Source: Roseiarcus fermentans (lineage in GTDB: Bacteria > Pseudomonadota > Alphaproteobacteria > Rhizobiales > Beijerinckiaceae). Taken from it: a stretch of DNA of 38,665 bases. Positions 27,910-36,106 of this stretch are shown piece after piece. The stretch is taken from NCBI RefSeq assembly GCF_003315135.1, contig NZ_QNRK01000053.1, positions 1 through 38,665 of the forward strand, written 5' to 3'. The translations under genes were made by a program, and so were the position numbers. A model generated the notes under the pieces. It was given only the letters and a program-made list of their open reading frames with translations, was not told where the DNA came from and did not search any database. Numbering within the stretch: the first letter of the stretch is position 1; every line of letters starts with the position of its first letter.

Positions 27910-28776
27910 TCACACGTCGAGCCTCGAGATGAGGCTCGACGTGTCCAGGCGGCCGCCGCCGTGCGCCTGGATGTCGCTGTAGAACTGGTCGACGAGCGCC
28001 GTCACCGGGAGCGGCGCGCCGTTCCGCCGCGCTTCGTCGAGGCAAATCGCGAGGTCCTTGCGCATCCAGTCGACCGCGAAGCCGAAGTCGAATTGCCGGG
28101 CGATCATCGTCGCGTGGCGGTTGTCCATCTGCCACGACTGGGCCGCGCCCTTGGAGATCACGTCCACGACCATCGTCGGGTCGAGACCGGCGGCCTCGGC
28201 GAAGCGGATCCCTTCCGAGACCGCCTGCACGAGGCCGGCGATGCAGATCTGGTTGACCATCTTGGTCAATTGCCCGGCCCCGACCGGACCCATGAGCCGG
28301 CAGGCGCGCGCATAGGCGGCGATCGCCGGCTCGGCCAGGGCGAAGGCGTCGGGCTCGCCGCCGCACATGACCGTCAGCTTGCCGTTTTCCGCCCCGGCTT
28401 GCCCGCCCGAGACCGGGGCGTCGACGAAACCGAGCCCATGGGCTTTCGCGATCGCCGCGAGTTCCCGGGCGACGGTCGCAGAGGCCGTCGTGTGGTCGAC
28501 GAACACGGCGCCAGCGCGCATCCCGGCGAACGCGCCGTCCTCGCCGAGGCAGACCGACCTCAAATCGTCGTCGTTGCCGACGCAGGCGAACACGAGCGCG
28601 CGGTCGCGGGCGGCCTCGCGCGGGGTCGGCGCGCTCGACCCGCCGAACGTCTCGACCCAGCGGGCGGCGCGGGCGGAGGTGCGGTTGAACACGACCGTGT
28701 CGTGGCCGGCCTTGACGAGGTGGCCCGCCATGGGAAAGCCCATCACGCCGAGGCCGAGGAATGCGACGTCGCTCAT
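27910..28776 (-). CDS. Beta-hydroxyacid dehydrogenase (3-hydroxyisobutyrate dehydrogenase-like)
   Basis: 288 residues from ATG 28776. The N-terminal NAD(P)-binding motif is FLGLGVMGFPMAGHLVKAG, the substrate-binding block FVDAPVSGGQAGAENGKL, and the catalytic Lys falls in GAGQLTKMVNQICIAG. The C-terminal all-helical domain has KDLAICLDEARRNG. Members act on 3-hydroxyisobutyrate, tartronate semialdehyde, glyoxylate or succinic semialdehyde; the exact substrate is not assigned. The adjacent purU gene, 67 bases upstream in the same direction, hints at C1/glyoxylate metabolism but does not prove it. A 14-bp perfect inverted repeat overlaps its last codons. Confidence 0.88.
   Translation of the reverse strand: MSDVAFLGLGVMGFPMAGHLVKAGHDTVVFNRTSARAARWVETFGGSSAPTPREAARDRALVFACVGNDDDLRSVCLGEDGAFAGMRAGAVFVDHTTASATVARELAAIAKAHGLGFVDAPVSGGQAGAENGKLTVMCGGEPDAFALAEPAIAAYARACRLMGPVGAGQLTKMVNQICIAGLVQAVSEGIRFAEAAGLDPTMVVDVISKGAAQSWQMDNRHATMIARQFDFGFAVDWMRKDLAICLDEARRNGAPLPVTALVDQFYSDIQAHGGGRLDTSSLISRLDV
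27912..27944 (-). terminator. Perfect 14-bp inverted repeat over the stop codon of the hydroxyacid dehydrogenase
   Basis: ACACGTCGAGCCTC (27912-27925) pairs exactly with GAGGCTCGACGTGT (27931-27944) around a five-base loop. It covers the last codons up to the TGA. No U-tract follows on the minus strand, so it may act as a Rho-independent-like or 3'-end protecting hairpin rather than a classical terminator. Confidence 0.45.
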
Positions 28777-28843
28777 CTTGAAGTCCCGTTGCTGGACGCC
28801 GAATCCGGGTCGGACCGGCGGCGGATGAAACCCTCCGGCGCCC

Positions 28844-29701
28844 TCAGTCGGGGAAGACGACCGTCTTGCCGTGGTTGACCAGGACGCGGTCCTCGAGAAC
28901 GTGGCCCAGCGCCCGGGCGAGCACGCGCCGTTCGATGTCGCGGCCCTTGCGCACGAGCACGTCGGGGGTGTCGCGGTGGCTGATCCGTTCCACATCCTGC
29001 TCGATGATCGGGCCCTCGTCGAGGTCGGCGGTGACGAAATGCGCCGTCGCGCCGATCAGCTTCACGCCGCGCTCGTGCGCCTGATGGTAGGGCTTGGCGC
29101 CCTTGAAGCCGGGCAGGAACGAATGGTGGATGTTGATGCAGCGCCCCTTGAGCTTGGCGGCGAAGCCGTCGGACAGGATCTGCATGTAGCGCGCCAGCAC
29201 GACGACGTCGGCCTTCGACGCCTTGAGGATCTCCCACGCGTCGTGCTCCTGCTCCATCTTGGTCTCCCGGGTGACCGGCAGGTAGTGAAACGGGATGTCG
29301 TCGAGATCGATGTGAGCGTAGGTCTCGCGCGGATAGTTGGCGAGGATCGCGACCGGCTCCATCGGCAATTCTCCCGCGCGCCAGCGGTAGAGAAGGTCGG
29401 CGAGGCAATGGTCGAACTTCGACACCATCAGCGCCACGCGCTTGCGGTGGGCGGCCAGACGCATCGACCAGATCATGTGGAACGCCTCGGCGAGCTCGCC
29501 GAAGGCCGTGCGCAGGCCCGCGACGTCGCCGTCGCCGTCGGCCGGGTTGAACACGACGCGCATGAAAAAGGTTCCGGTGAGCGTGTCGTCGAACTGCTGC
29601 GCGTCGAGAATGTTGAAGCCGCCGTCGAACAGCACGGCCGAGACTTTGGCGACGATCCCCGGCTTGTTGGGGCAGGACAGGGTGAGAATGTGACGCTTCA
29701 T
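28844..29701 (-). CDS. purU: Formyltetrahydrofolate deformylase
   Basis: 285 residues from ATG 29701, with AGGGG about six bases upstream; the frame is open further up but [21 protein letters not shown] is the family start. It hydrolyses 10-formyl-THF to formate and THF. An N-terminal ACT domain (about 1-80) is followed by a formyltransferase-type catalytic domain. The catalytic Asn and His lie in [20 protein letters not shown], and the catalytic Asp in [20 protein letters not shown]. It is upstream of the hydroxyacid dehydrogenase in the same direction. Confidence 0.96.
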   Translation of the reverse strand: MKRHILTLSCPNKPGIVAKVSAVLFDGGFNILDAQQFDDTLTGTFFMRVVFNPADGDGDVAGLRTAFGELAEAFHMIWSMRLAAHRKRVALMVSKFDHCLADLLYRWRAGELPMEPVAILANYPRETYAHIDLDDIPFHYLPVTRETKMEQEHDAWEILKASKADVVVLARYMQILSDGFAAKLKGRCINIHHSFLPGFKGAKPYHQAHERGVKLIGATAHFVTADLDEGPIIEQDVERISHRDTPDVLVRKGRDIERRVLARALGHVLEDRVLVNHGKTVVFPD

Positions 29702-30033
29702 GCGGCCCCTAGGCTCCCGGCGATTCCTGTCCCTCGGCGCTGCGACAGATCCGGCTCCGGCCGGCGCGGCCGCCATGCGGCGGGCGCGCCTATCCCGAGT
29801 CGGTTCCTCGCTTTGTCAAGGACTTGCGGCGCCAAACGAGGCTCCGCCCAGGCCGACCGGGCCTGGCTCGCGGATCGCAGTTTCGGCGCCTTGCGGCGAT
29901 TTCAGCGGGTTAGGCGCCAAAATCCGTCCAAAATCAACTGCCCCGTTGCCGCGGCGCGCGCGTTCGTCACGCAGGCCGGGCGATCGGGCCCGGATCGCCG
30001 AGGCGAGTGCGCCCAATAGCCGGGCTGCAACCG
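29702..30033. other. Intergenic region between the GH31 gene and purU
   Basis: Both flanking genes run on the minus strand, so this stretch should hold the GH31 terminator and the purU promoter. A promoter candidate is listed separately. Inverted repeats are present (GGCGCCT/AGGCGCC around a 20-base loop near 29890-29920, and CCAGGCC/GGCCTGG at 29848-29866), neither followed by a U-tract. No riboswitch class was recognised and no gene is supported. Confidence 0.4.
29791..29819 (-). promoter_or_regulatory. Candidate purU promoter
   Basis: Minus strand TTGACA (29819-29814), a 17-base spacer and GGGATA (29796-29791). The -35 is perfect and the -10 weak, as is common in alphaproteobacteria. Predicted 5' UTR of about 85 bases. 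Confidence 0.4.
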
Positions 30034-32391
30034 TTAGATCCGCAGCCCGATCCCGTCCACCCCGCGCAATTCCACGCGTCGCCGATCGTCTTCCGGCAGG
30101 ATCACCCGCATCTGCGAACAGGGCAGGCGATAGTCGCCGTTCGCCGACACCTCGACGCGCACGGTCTTCGCCGTCCAGCCGAGCGCGACGGCGACGCGGG
30201 TCGAGGGGCCGGCGAGCGAGAGGCCGTCGTCCTCGACGAGAACGGCGCGCGACGAACCCTCCCCGCCGCCCGGAAAGACCAGCAGCGCCCGCGACGGTTC
30301 GTCGTGCAGGCGGGCGTAATCGTCGCCGCTGTCGGTCACGGCGACGATCGCCCCGGCCGGCGCGAGCAGCGGCAGCCGGTCGAGCGGCGCCGGGATCGTC
30401 GCGCGCCGGCCGGCCGCATAGACCCGCCCGGTCCAGACATCGCGAAAACTCTCCGGCCCCGCCGGCAGATAGACCTCGACCGCGCGCGCGCCCTGGCGCA
30501 ACGCCGGCGCGGCCAGCAGGCACGGGCCGAACATCGCGGCGTCCGCGTCGGCAAAGGTCTCGGGGTCGTCCTCGAAGGCGAAGAAGGTCGGCGCCAGCAC
30601 GGGGACGTGCGCCTCGTGCGCGGAAACCATGGCGCTGTAGAGATAAGGCATCAGCCGCAATCTCAGCCGCAAGGCGGCGCGAATGGCCGGCAGCGCCTCG
30701 GGGTGCAGCCACGGCGAGGTGACGACGCCGTCGGCCTTCCAGCTGTTCATGAGAAAGCGCGGATGCAGGACCCCGGCCTGCGTCCAGCGGATCAGCAGCT
30801 CCGGGTCGGGCGGCGGACCGGCGAAGCCGCCGATATCGTGGCCGATGTTGTAGAGGCCCGAGAGCGCCATGCCGAGCCCGGCGCGGAAATTCCACTTCAG
30901 CGACCGCCAGCTCGTCGTGTTGTCGCCGCTCCAGCTCTGGGCGTAGCGCTGCAGGCCCGGCCCGCCGGCGCGCGAGACGGTGAACGGACGAACGCCCGGC
31001 TTCGCCGCCACCTGGGCCTCGCGGGTCGCGCGCGTCATCAGCAACGCCTCGACCGGGCGCAGCAGCGCCAGCGGCGTCGGCTGGCCGAAGCCGGCGGCGG
31101 TCGCCTCGTCGTCGAACAGGCCGTATTCGTTGTTGTCGTTCCACCCCGCGTCGACGCCGACGTCGAGGACCTCGCGGGTGAAGGATTCCTTCCACCATGC
31201 GACGCCGGCCGGGCTGGTGAAGTCGACGTGGGCGCCCTCGCCGTCCCAGAACCGCGACCGGAGCGGCGCGCCGTCGGCGCCGGCGACGAAGGCGCCGAGC
31301 CCGGCGACCTCGTCGTAGCGGGGATGGTCGTCGAGCAGACAGGGCTTGACGTTGGCGACGACCTTCATGCCCGCGGTGTGGAAGGCGCGGATCAGCGCCT
31401 CCGGCGCCGGGAATTTGGCGCGGTTCCAGGTGAAGACGTAGCGCTTCCCGCCGATCGAGGTGTATCCCGAGCCGAAATGAAAGGCGGAGACGGGGATGTC
31501 GTGCGCCCTGGCCGCGTCGATCACGCCCTCGATTCGCGCCTGGGCGTCGGGCGCGTCGGCGAGCGCCATCGCGGTCTGGGCGAAGCCGAGCGACCAGCGC
31601 GGCGGCAGGGCGGTCCGGCCGGTCAGCGCGACGAATTTACGCGTGACGTCGGCGAGACGGGGACCGAGGATCAGATAGAGGTCGAGGTCGCCGTCCTCGG
31701 CCTCGTAGGTTCGATAGCGGCCGAAGTAATTGTCGTGTTCGCAGCCGAGGTCGAACGCGCCCTCGGCGCCATTGTCATAGAACAGGCCGTGCGCGACGCC
31801 GCTTGGCCCGTCGCGCACGATCAGGAACGGCCAGGCCTTGTACAGCGGATCGCCGCGCTCGGGGTCGTAGCCGAGCGCATCGCGCATGGCGCAGCGCAAC
31901 CGCCGGCCGGTGAGGTCGAGCGGCCCGGTCTTGTCGCCGAGGCCGTAGTGCCGGTCGCCCTCGGCGCGGGCCATTGCGTGTTTGAAGGCATGGGTCCCTT
32001 GCCCGAGCCAGTAGGGCTGGGTCTCGCGGTCGCTCGCAAACACCGTCCTGTCGGGCAGCGCCCAGTCCAGCCGCAAGGGGTCCAGCGTGACGGTGAGGCT
32101 GAGCGCGCGCGTGGCGAGCGTGACCTGCGCCGGCGACGCCGCGATGTCCGTCGCGACGGCCGGCCACGAAGAATCGTCGAGCCGGTCGCGGCCGGCCCAG
32201 TCGGTGTCGGCCTCGCCATGGGCGGGGACGGACCAGGTGCGCGTCTGGCGAAGGGTTCCGCCGCGCAACAGGGTCACCCGCACGAGGTCGTCCCGAAGCG
32301 CGACGATCCGCATCGCCGCGCCGTCGCCGCAGTCGAGCACGACGCCCTGCGCGTCGGCTGCGGCGAGGCGGGCGCGCAGGATCGGCTTCAT
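30034..32391 (-). CDS. GH31-family alpha-glycosidase
   Basis: 785 residues from ATG 32391, which has AAGGAG about eight bases upstream. An N-terminal galactose-mutarotase-like beta-sandwich (to about 250, with YGLGDKTGPLDLTGRR) precedes the catalytic barrel. The nucleophile region WNDNNEYGLFD puts Asp419 at the GH31 catalytic position (the usual form is W-x-D-M-N-E). The acid/base region SWSGDNTTSW carries Asp490, and GHDIGGFAG is the conserved substrate-binding loop. C-terminal beta domains follow. No signal peptide is seen, so it is probably cytoplasmic. Activity is likely alpha-glucosidase, but alpha-xylosidase and others share this fold. No sugar transporter or regulator is next to it. 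Confidence 0.92.
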   Translation of the reverse strand: MKPILRARLAAADAQGVVLDCGDGAAMRIVALRDDLVRVTLLRGGTLRQTRTWSVPAHGEADTDWAGRDRLDDSSWPAVATDIAASPAQVTLATRALSLTVTLDPLRLDWALPDRTVFASDRETQPYWLGQGTHAFKHAMARAEGDRHYGLGDKTGPLDLTGRRLRCAMRDALGYDPERGDPLYKAWPFLIVRDGPSGVAHGLFYDNGAEGAFDLGCEHDNYFGRYRTYEAEDGDLDLYLILGPRLADVTRKFVALTGRTALPPRWSLGFAQTAMALADAPDAQARIEGVIDAARAHDIPVSAFHFGSGYTSIGGKRYVFTWNRAKFPAPEALIRAFHTAGMKVVANVKPCLLDDHPRYDEVAGLGAFVAGADGAPLRSRFWDGEGAHVDFTSPAGVAWWKESFTREVLDVGVDAGWNDNNEYGLFDDEATAAGFGQPTPLALLRPVEALLMTRATREAQVAAKPGVRPFTVSRAGGPGLQRYAQSWSGDNTTSWRSLKWNFRAGLGMALSGLYNIGHDIGGFAGPPPDPELLIRWTQAGVLHPRFLMNSWKADGVVTSPWLHPEALPAIRAALRLRLRLMPYLYSAMVSAHEAHVPVLAPTFFAFEDDPETFADADAAMFGPCLLAAPALRQGARAVEVYLPAGPESFRDVWTGRVYAAGRRATIPAPLDRLPLLAPAGAIVAVTDSGDDYARLHDEPSRALLVFPGGGEGSSRAVLVEDDGLSLAGPSTRVAVALGWTAKTVRVEVSANGDYRLPCSQMRVILPEDDRRRVELRGVDGIGLRI

Positions 32392-32527
32392 CGAGAGGGC
32401 TCCTTGGCCGGACAGGCTGGCCCGAAAGGCGGTCGCGCCGCAAGCCGCGCCGCTCGCCGCAGCGGCGAACATCGCGCGCGGTGATCCGGCTCACAGCGCA
32501 ACCGCGCTCCCGGGTCCATGGTGGCTC

Positions 32528-32547
32528 AGCGGGCCGGGGAGCCCGCT
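32528..32547 (+). other. Short stem-loop between the divergent GH31 gene and a small ORF
   Basis: AGCGGGC (32528-32534) and GCCCGCT (32541-32547) pair around six bases; a pyrimidine-rich stretch follows. It lies upstream of the small + strand ORF and could be its 5' UTR hairpin. No stronger function is implied. Confidence 0.3.
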
Positions 32548-32569
32548 TCCTCTCTCGATGGGGCGAACG

Positions 32570-32743
32570 ATGCAGTACCGGGTGCAATTTCTCGACCGTT
32601 CGGACAAGGTCGTCCGCGAGCTTCAGGCCGACGCGAGGAGCGCCGGTTTCCCGTTGCTGACGGCGCCGCCGGCCCACGTCGCCCAGGTGCGGGTGATCTA
32701 TCCGTCCGGATACGTTTCGACCGTGCGCCTTCCCGGCGCATGA
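32570..32743 (+). CDS. Small hypothetical protein (57 aa)
   Basis: The frame reads MQYRVQFLDRSDKVVRELQ, then DARSAGFPLLTAPPAHV and QVRVIYPSGYVSTVRLPGA. Alternating charged and hydrophobic residues suggest a small beta-rich soluble domain. ATG 32570 has GGGGC about six bases upstream; ATG 32558 (four residues longer) is an alternative. It stands alone, divergent from GH31 and convergent with gcrA. It looks like real coding sequence by composition, but I do not recognise the family. Confidence 0.5.
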   Translation: MQYRVQFLDRSDKVVRELQADARSAGFPLLTAPPAHVAQVRVIYPSGYVSTVRLPGA

Positions 32744-32932
32744 GGCGGCGGGCGTTCGACTCGATTGTCGCCGAAGCGTCGCGGTCCGCCGCCGCTCGCG
32801 GGGGGATCAACGAGGAGCGGCGGGCCATGCCTGTCGGTTCGGCGCGGCGGGGAAATCAATCGTGTCCGAAGGTCGGGCGACCCCGCCCCCGCGCGGGCTC
32901 GCGCTCCGGCCGGTTCCTTCGGACTCCCCCCG

Positions 32933-33484
32933 TCAGCGCAGCGCGAGGCGGCGGTCGCGGTCGCGTCGGCGCGCGTCGGTCGGCTGATAGGCGAGGCCGC
33001 CGTGGTGCGAGCAGTAGGGCCCGGCGTGGGTCGGCGAGCCGCAATAGCGGAAGTCCGAGCTGGTCGGATCGCCGAGCGGCCAGCGGCACATCGACTCCCG
33101 CAGTTCGACGATGGTGACGCGCGCCGACATCGGCAGCACGACCCTCTCGATCTCCTCCGGCTGCGTCTCGGTCAGCGTCTGAGACTGAGGCTGAATGGCG
33201 AGCGCGGTCGCGCCGCGCACCATCCGCGCCGCCGGCACCGGCGCGGCGGCCGCGGGACGAGACTGGGCGACCGCGCGCGCCTCCTGCGGCGCCGCGACCG
33301 CGCGCGATTGCCCCGCGGCCGCGTTCGGGGCCTTGATCCGCCCGGCGAGGCCCAGTCGGTGCACCTTGCCGATCACCGCGTTTCGAGTGAGCCCGTGACC
33401 GAGGAGGTTGGCGATCTGGCTGGCGCTCTTGCCTTCCATCCACGCCAGCCGCAGCTGCTCCACTCGTTCGTCCGTCCAAGACAT
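32933..33484 (-). CDS. gcrA: GcrA cell-cycle regulator
   Basis: 183 residues. The N-terminal helix-turn-helix domain is [20 protein letters not shown], then [26 protein letters not shown], the GcrA signature. A Pro/Ala/Gln-rich linker (about 55-125) follows, then the C-terminal sigma-interacting region with [16 protein letters not shown] and [13 protein letters not shown]. GcrA binds sigma-70 and activates promoters carrying methylated GANTC sites in alphaproteobacteria. Its own upstream region (33485-33760) carries four GANTC sites, consistent with methylation control. It is divergent from argD. Confidence 0.96.
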   Translation of the reverse strand: MSWTDERVEQLRLAWMEGKSASQIANLLGHGLTRNAVIGKVHRLGLAGRIKAPNAAAGQSRAVAAPQEARAVAQSRPAAAAPVPAARMVRGATALAIQPQSQTLTETQPEEIERVVLPMSARVTIVELRESMCRWPLGDPTSSDFRYCGSPTHAGPYCSHHGGLAYQPTDARRRDRDRRLALR

Positions 33485-33820
33485 TGTCGCCTCGTTGGTC
33501 TCGTGCCTGCGTCAAAGCGCGACGCGTTGCGGAATCCGGCGCTGGCGCCGGCGAGCAGCCTCGCCGGGCGAAACGCGAACCATCACGCTCTATGAAACCG
33601 TCGCCACGACATCTCGTGGCCATCGAGGAGAACGCTACACTACTCGTTGAATCGGGCGCAAGAGTCGGAGCGCGCGAAAGGCCCGGCTTTTCAACAGGTC
33701 TCGTGGCGGGGGCCGGCGCGATCGAACGCGGCGCGAGCGATTGCCCGAGTCGGCTCAACGCTTTAGCCGGACCCGCGCGGCGGCGCCGGAAGCGCACTCC
33801 GGCCGGTGGTTTCCAACGCG

Positions 33821-33832
33821 GGTCAATTGACC
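33821..33832. promoter_or_regulatory. 12-bp palindrome overlapping the argD -35 box
   Basis: GGTCAATTGACC is a perfect palindrome whose right half is the -35 hexamer TTGACC. Position and symmetry suit a dimeric repressor operator. It does not match the AT-rich ARG box consensus well. Confidence 0.45.
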
Positions 33833-33856
33833 AAATCCGGACGTTTCCGCTATATT
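33827..33856 (+). promoter_or_regulatory. argD operon promoter
   Basis: TTGACC (33827-33832), an 18-base spacer and TATATT (33851-33856), the best sigma-70-like pair in this region. Predicted start near 33863, giving a leader of about 92 bases before the argD GTG. Confidence 0.6.
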
Positions 33857-33872
33857 CGCCGCGGTTTCGGCG

Positions 33873-33897
33873 GCCGCCCCAGCGGGGCGGCGTTTTT
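33873..33897 (+). terminator. Intrinsic terminator in the argD leader (possible attenuator)
   Basis: GCCGCCCC (33873-33880) and GGGGCGGC (33884-33891) pair perfectly with a three-base loop, followed by GTTTTTATTTT. It lies between the promoter and the argD start codon, only about 10-35 bases after the predicted transcription start. It would stop the leader transcript unless prevented; an upstream pairing (GCCGC 33858-33862 with GCGGC 33870-33874) overlaps the stem by two bases. Confidence 0.75.
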
Positions 33898-33954
33898 ATT
33901 TTGCGTTCCCCCGGCCGCTGCAAACTGCGAATAAGGATTCAAGGAGTTCTTGAC

Positions 33955-35163
33955 GTGGATTCCGTTCAGGCGCCCTCTGCGATCGTTCCGACCTACGCCC
34001 GCGCGAACGTCGCCTTCGATCGCGGCGAGGGATGCTGGCTCGTTTCGACCGCCGGCGAGCGCTATCTCGACTTCGGCGCCGGCATTGCGGTCACGTCGGT
34101 CGGGCACGCCCATCCGCACATGGTCGAGACGCTGATCCGTCAGGGCTCGAAACTTTGGCACGTCTCCAACCTCTACCAGACGCCGGAGGGCGAGCGCTTC
34201 GCCCGCCGTCTCGCCGACGCGACCTTCGCCGATCTGGTGTTCTTCACCAATTCCGGCGCAGAGGCCAACGAGGCGGCGATCAAGATGGCGCGCCGGCGCC
34301 AGTGGATCGACGGCCATCCCGAGCGCTATCGCGTGCTGACCTTCGAGGGCGCCTTCCACGGCCGCACGCTGGCCACCATCGCGGCCGGCGGGCAGAAGAA
34401 GTATCTCGAGGGCTTCGGGCCCAAGGTCGAGGGGTTCGACCAGATCCCGGCCGGCGACCTCGAGGCGGTCGAGGCCGCCGTCGGCCCCGAGACGGCCGCG
34501 ATCATGATCGAGCCGATCCAGGGCGAGGGCGGCGTGCGCGTCATCGCGCCCGCCTTCCTGCGCGGCTTGCGCGCCCTCTGCGACCGGCGCGGGCTGCTCC
34601 TGATCTTCGACGAGGTGCAGACCGGCGTCGGCCGCACCGGGCGGTTCTTCGCCTACGAGCACTCGGGCGTCCAGCCCGACATTCTCACCTCCGCCAAGGG
34701 CCTCGGCGGCGGCTTCCCGATGTCGGCCTGCCTCGCCACCGCCGACGCCGCGCGCGGCCTCACCGCCGGCGTCCACGGCACGACCTTCGGCGGCAACGCG
34801 CTCGCCATGGCGATCGGCAATGCGACGCTCGACATCGTACTGGCCCCCGGCTTCCTCGATCGCGTCGCCGGTCTCGGCCTGCTGCTCAGGCAGCGCCTCG
34901 CCGAACTGAAGGACCGCCATCCCGGGATCGTCGACGAGGTGCGTGGCGAGGGGCTGATGGTCGGCCTGAAGCTGCATGTCCCGCCCGGCGACTTCGCCGC
35001 CGCCGCGCTCGCGCAGAAGCTGCTCGTCATTCCCGCCGGCGACAACGTCGTCCGGATCATTCCGCCGCTCGTGGTGAACGAGGAGGAGATCGCGGAGGGG
35101 GTGCGGCGGCTCGGCGCCGCCTGCGCCGCGCTGGAGCGGCGACCGGCCGTCGCGGTCGAATGA
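33955..35163 (+). CDS. argD: Acetylornithine aminotransferase
   Basis: 402 residues from GTG 33955, with AAGGAG eight bases upstream. A class III PLP aminotransferase converting N-acetylglutamate semialdehyde to N-acetylornithine in arginine synthesis, often also acting in lysine synthesis. Motifs: [55 protein letters not shown]; the PLP-binding Asp region [15 protein letters not shown]; the Schiff-base Lys in [12 protein letters not shown]; and [13 protein letters not shown]. It is the first gene of argD-argF-array-hslO-ispA; the argF ATG follows its stop by one base. Confidence 0.97.
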   Translation: MDSVQAPSAIVPTYARANVAFDRGEGCWLVSTAGERYLDFGAGIAVTSVGHAHPHMVETLIRQGSKLWHVSNLYQTPEGERFARRLADATFADLVFFTNSGAEANEAAIKMARRRQWIDGHPERYRVLTFEGAFHGRTLATIAAGGQKKYLEGFGPKVEGFDQIPAGDLEAVEAAVGPETAAIMIEPIQGEGGVRVIAPAFLRGLRALCDRRGLLLIFDEVQTGVGRTGRFFAYEHSGVQPDILTSAKGLGGGFPMSACLATADAARGLTAGVHGTTFGGNALAMAIGNATLDIVLAPGFLDRVAGLGLLLRQRLAELKDRHPGIVDEVRGEGLMVGLKLHVPPGDFAAAALAQKLLVIPAGDNVVRIIPPLVVNEEEIAEGVRRLGAACAALERRPAVAVE

Positions 35164-35164
35164 C

Positions 35165-36106
35165 ATGAACGCAGCCGTGCAAGCCGCGCCGCGGCATTTC
35201 CTCGGCCTCCTCGACCTTTCCGCCGGAGAGCTCCGCCGCATCCTCGACACGTCCGAACGGATCAAGCGCGCCCGCAGGAAGGGCGCGGTGCAGGAGTGGC
35301 GGCCGCTGGCGGGCAAGACGCTGGCGATGATCTTCGACCGCCCGTCGACCCGCACCCGGGTGTCTTTCGACGTCGGCATGCGCGAGCTCGGCGGCGAGAC
35401 GATCATGCTGACCGGCGCAGAAATGCAGCTCGGCCGCGGCGAAACCATCGCCGACACCGCGCGCGTCCTGTCGCGCTATGTCGAGGCGATCGTCGCCCGC
35501 ATCCTGAGCCAGGACGAGATGCTGGAGATGGCGGCGCACGCCACCGTGCCGGTGATCAACGGCCTGACCAAGCAGTCGCATCCCTGCCAGGTGATGGCCG
35601 ACATCCTCACCTTCGAGGAATGGCGGGGTCCGATTCGCGGCCGCAAGGTGGCCTGGAGCGGCGATTACAACAACGTCCTGTCGTCCTGGATCGACGCCTC
35701 CGCGCGCTTCGACTTCACCCTCGACATCGCCTGCCCGCCCGACTTGCAGCCGCCGGCCGAACGGCTCGCTGCGGCGAGGGTCGCCGGCGCCCGGATCAGG
35801 CTCGGCGACGATCCGCAGGCCGCGGTCGCCGACGCCGCGGCGGTCATCTCGGACTGCTGGGTGTCGATGGGCGACGAGGACGAGGGGCGGCGGCACAACC
35901 TGCTCGCGCCCTATCAGGTCAACGCCGGCCTGATGGCCGGCGCGGCGCCCGACGCCATCTTCATGCACTGCCTGCCCGCCCATCGCGGCGAGGAAGTGAC
36001 CGACGAGGTGATCGACGGTCCGCGCTCGGCTGTGTGGGACGAGGCGGAGAACCGTCTCCACGCCCAGAAGGGCGTGCTCGCCTGGTGCCTCGGAGTCGAG
36101 CCGTGA
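35165..36106 (+). CDS. argF: Ornithine carbamoyltransferase
   Basis: 313 residues. It makes citrulline from ornithine and carbamoyl phosphate. The carbamoyl-phosphate site is [23 protein letters not shown] is the second conserved block, DCWVSMGDE binds ornithine, and [13 protein letters not shown] holds the catalytic Cys. The C-terminus [18 protein letters not shown] is the source of the downstream tandem repeat: the last 19 codons, plus the overlap with the next GTG, have been copied six times. The stop TGA overlaps the GTG of the first repeat unit by two bases (GTGA). Confidence 0.97.
   Translation: MNAAVQAAPRHFLGLLDLSAGELRRILDTSERIKRARRKGAVQEWRPLAGKTLAMIFDRPSTRTRVSFDVGMRELGGETIMLTGAEMQLGRGETIADTARVLSRYVEAIVARILSQDEMLEMAAHATVPVINGLTKQSHPCQVMADILTFEEWRGPIRGRKVAWSGDYNNVLSSWIDASARFDFTLDIACPPDLQPPAERLAAARVAGARIRLGDDPQAAVADAAAVISDCWVSMGDEDEGRRHNLLAPYQVNAGLMAGAAPDAIFMHCLPAHRGEEVTDEVIDGPRSAVWDEAENRLHAQKGVLAWCLGVEP

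Larger units (their letters stand above)
33485..33954. other. Divergent gcrA/argD control region
   Basis: A 470-base region. GANTC sites lie at 33532, 33649, 33662 and 33747 on the gcrA side and at 33936 and 33958 around the argD start. The argD promoter, a palindrome over its -35 and an intrinsic terminator are listed separately. No open frame with a start and ribosome-binding site is convincing. A minus-strand promoter for gcrA was not identified with confidence. Confidence 0.5.
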
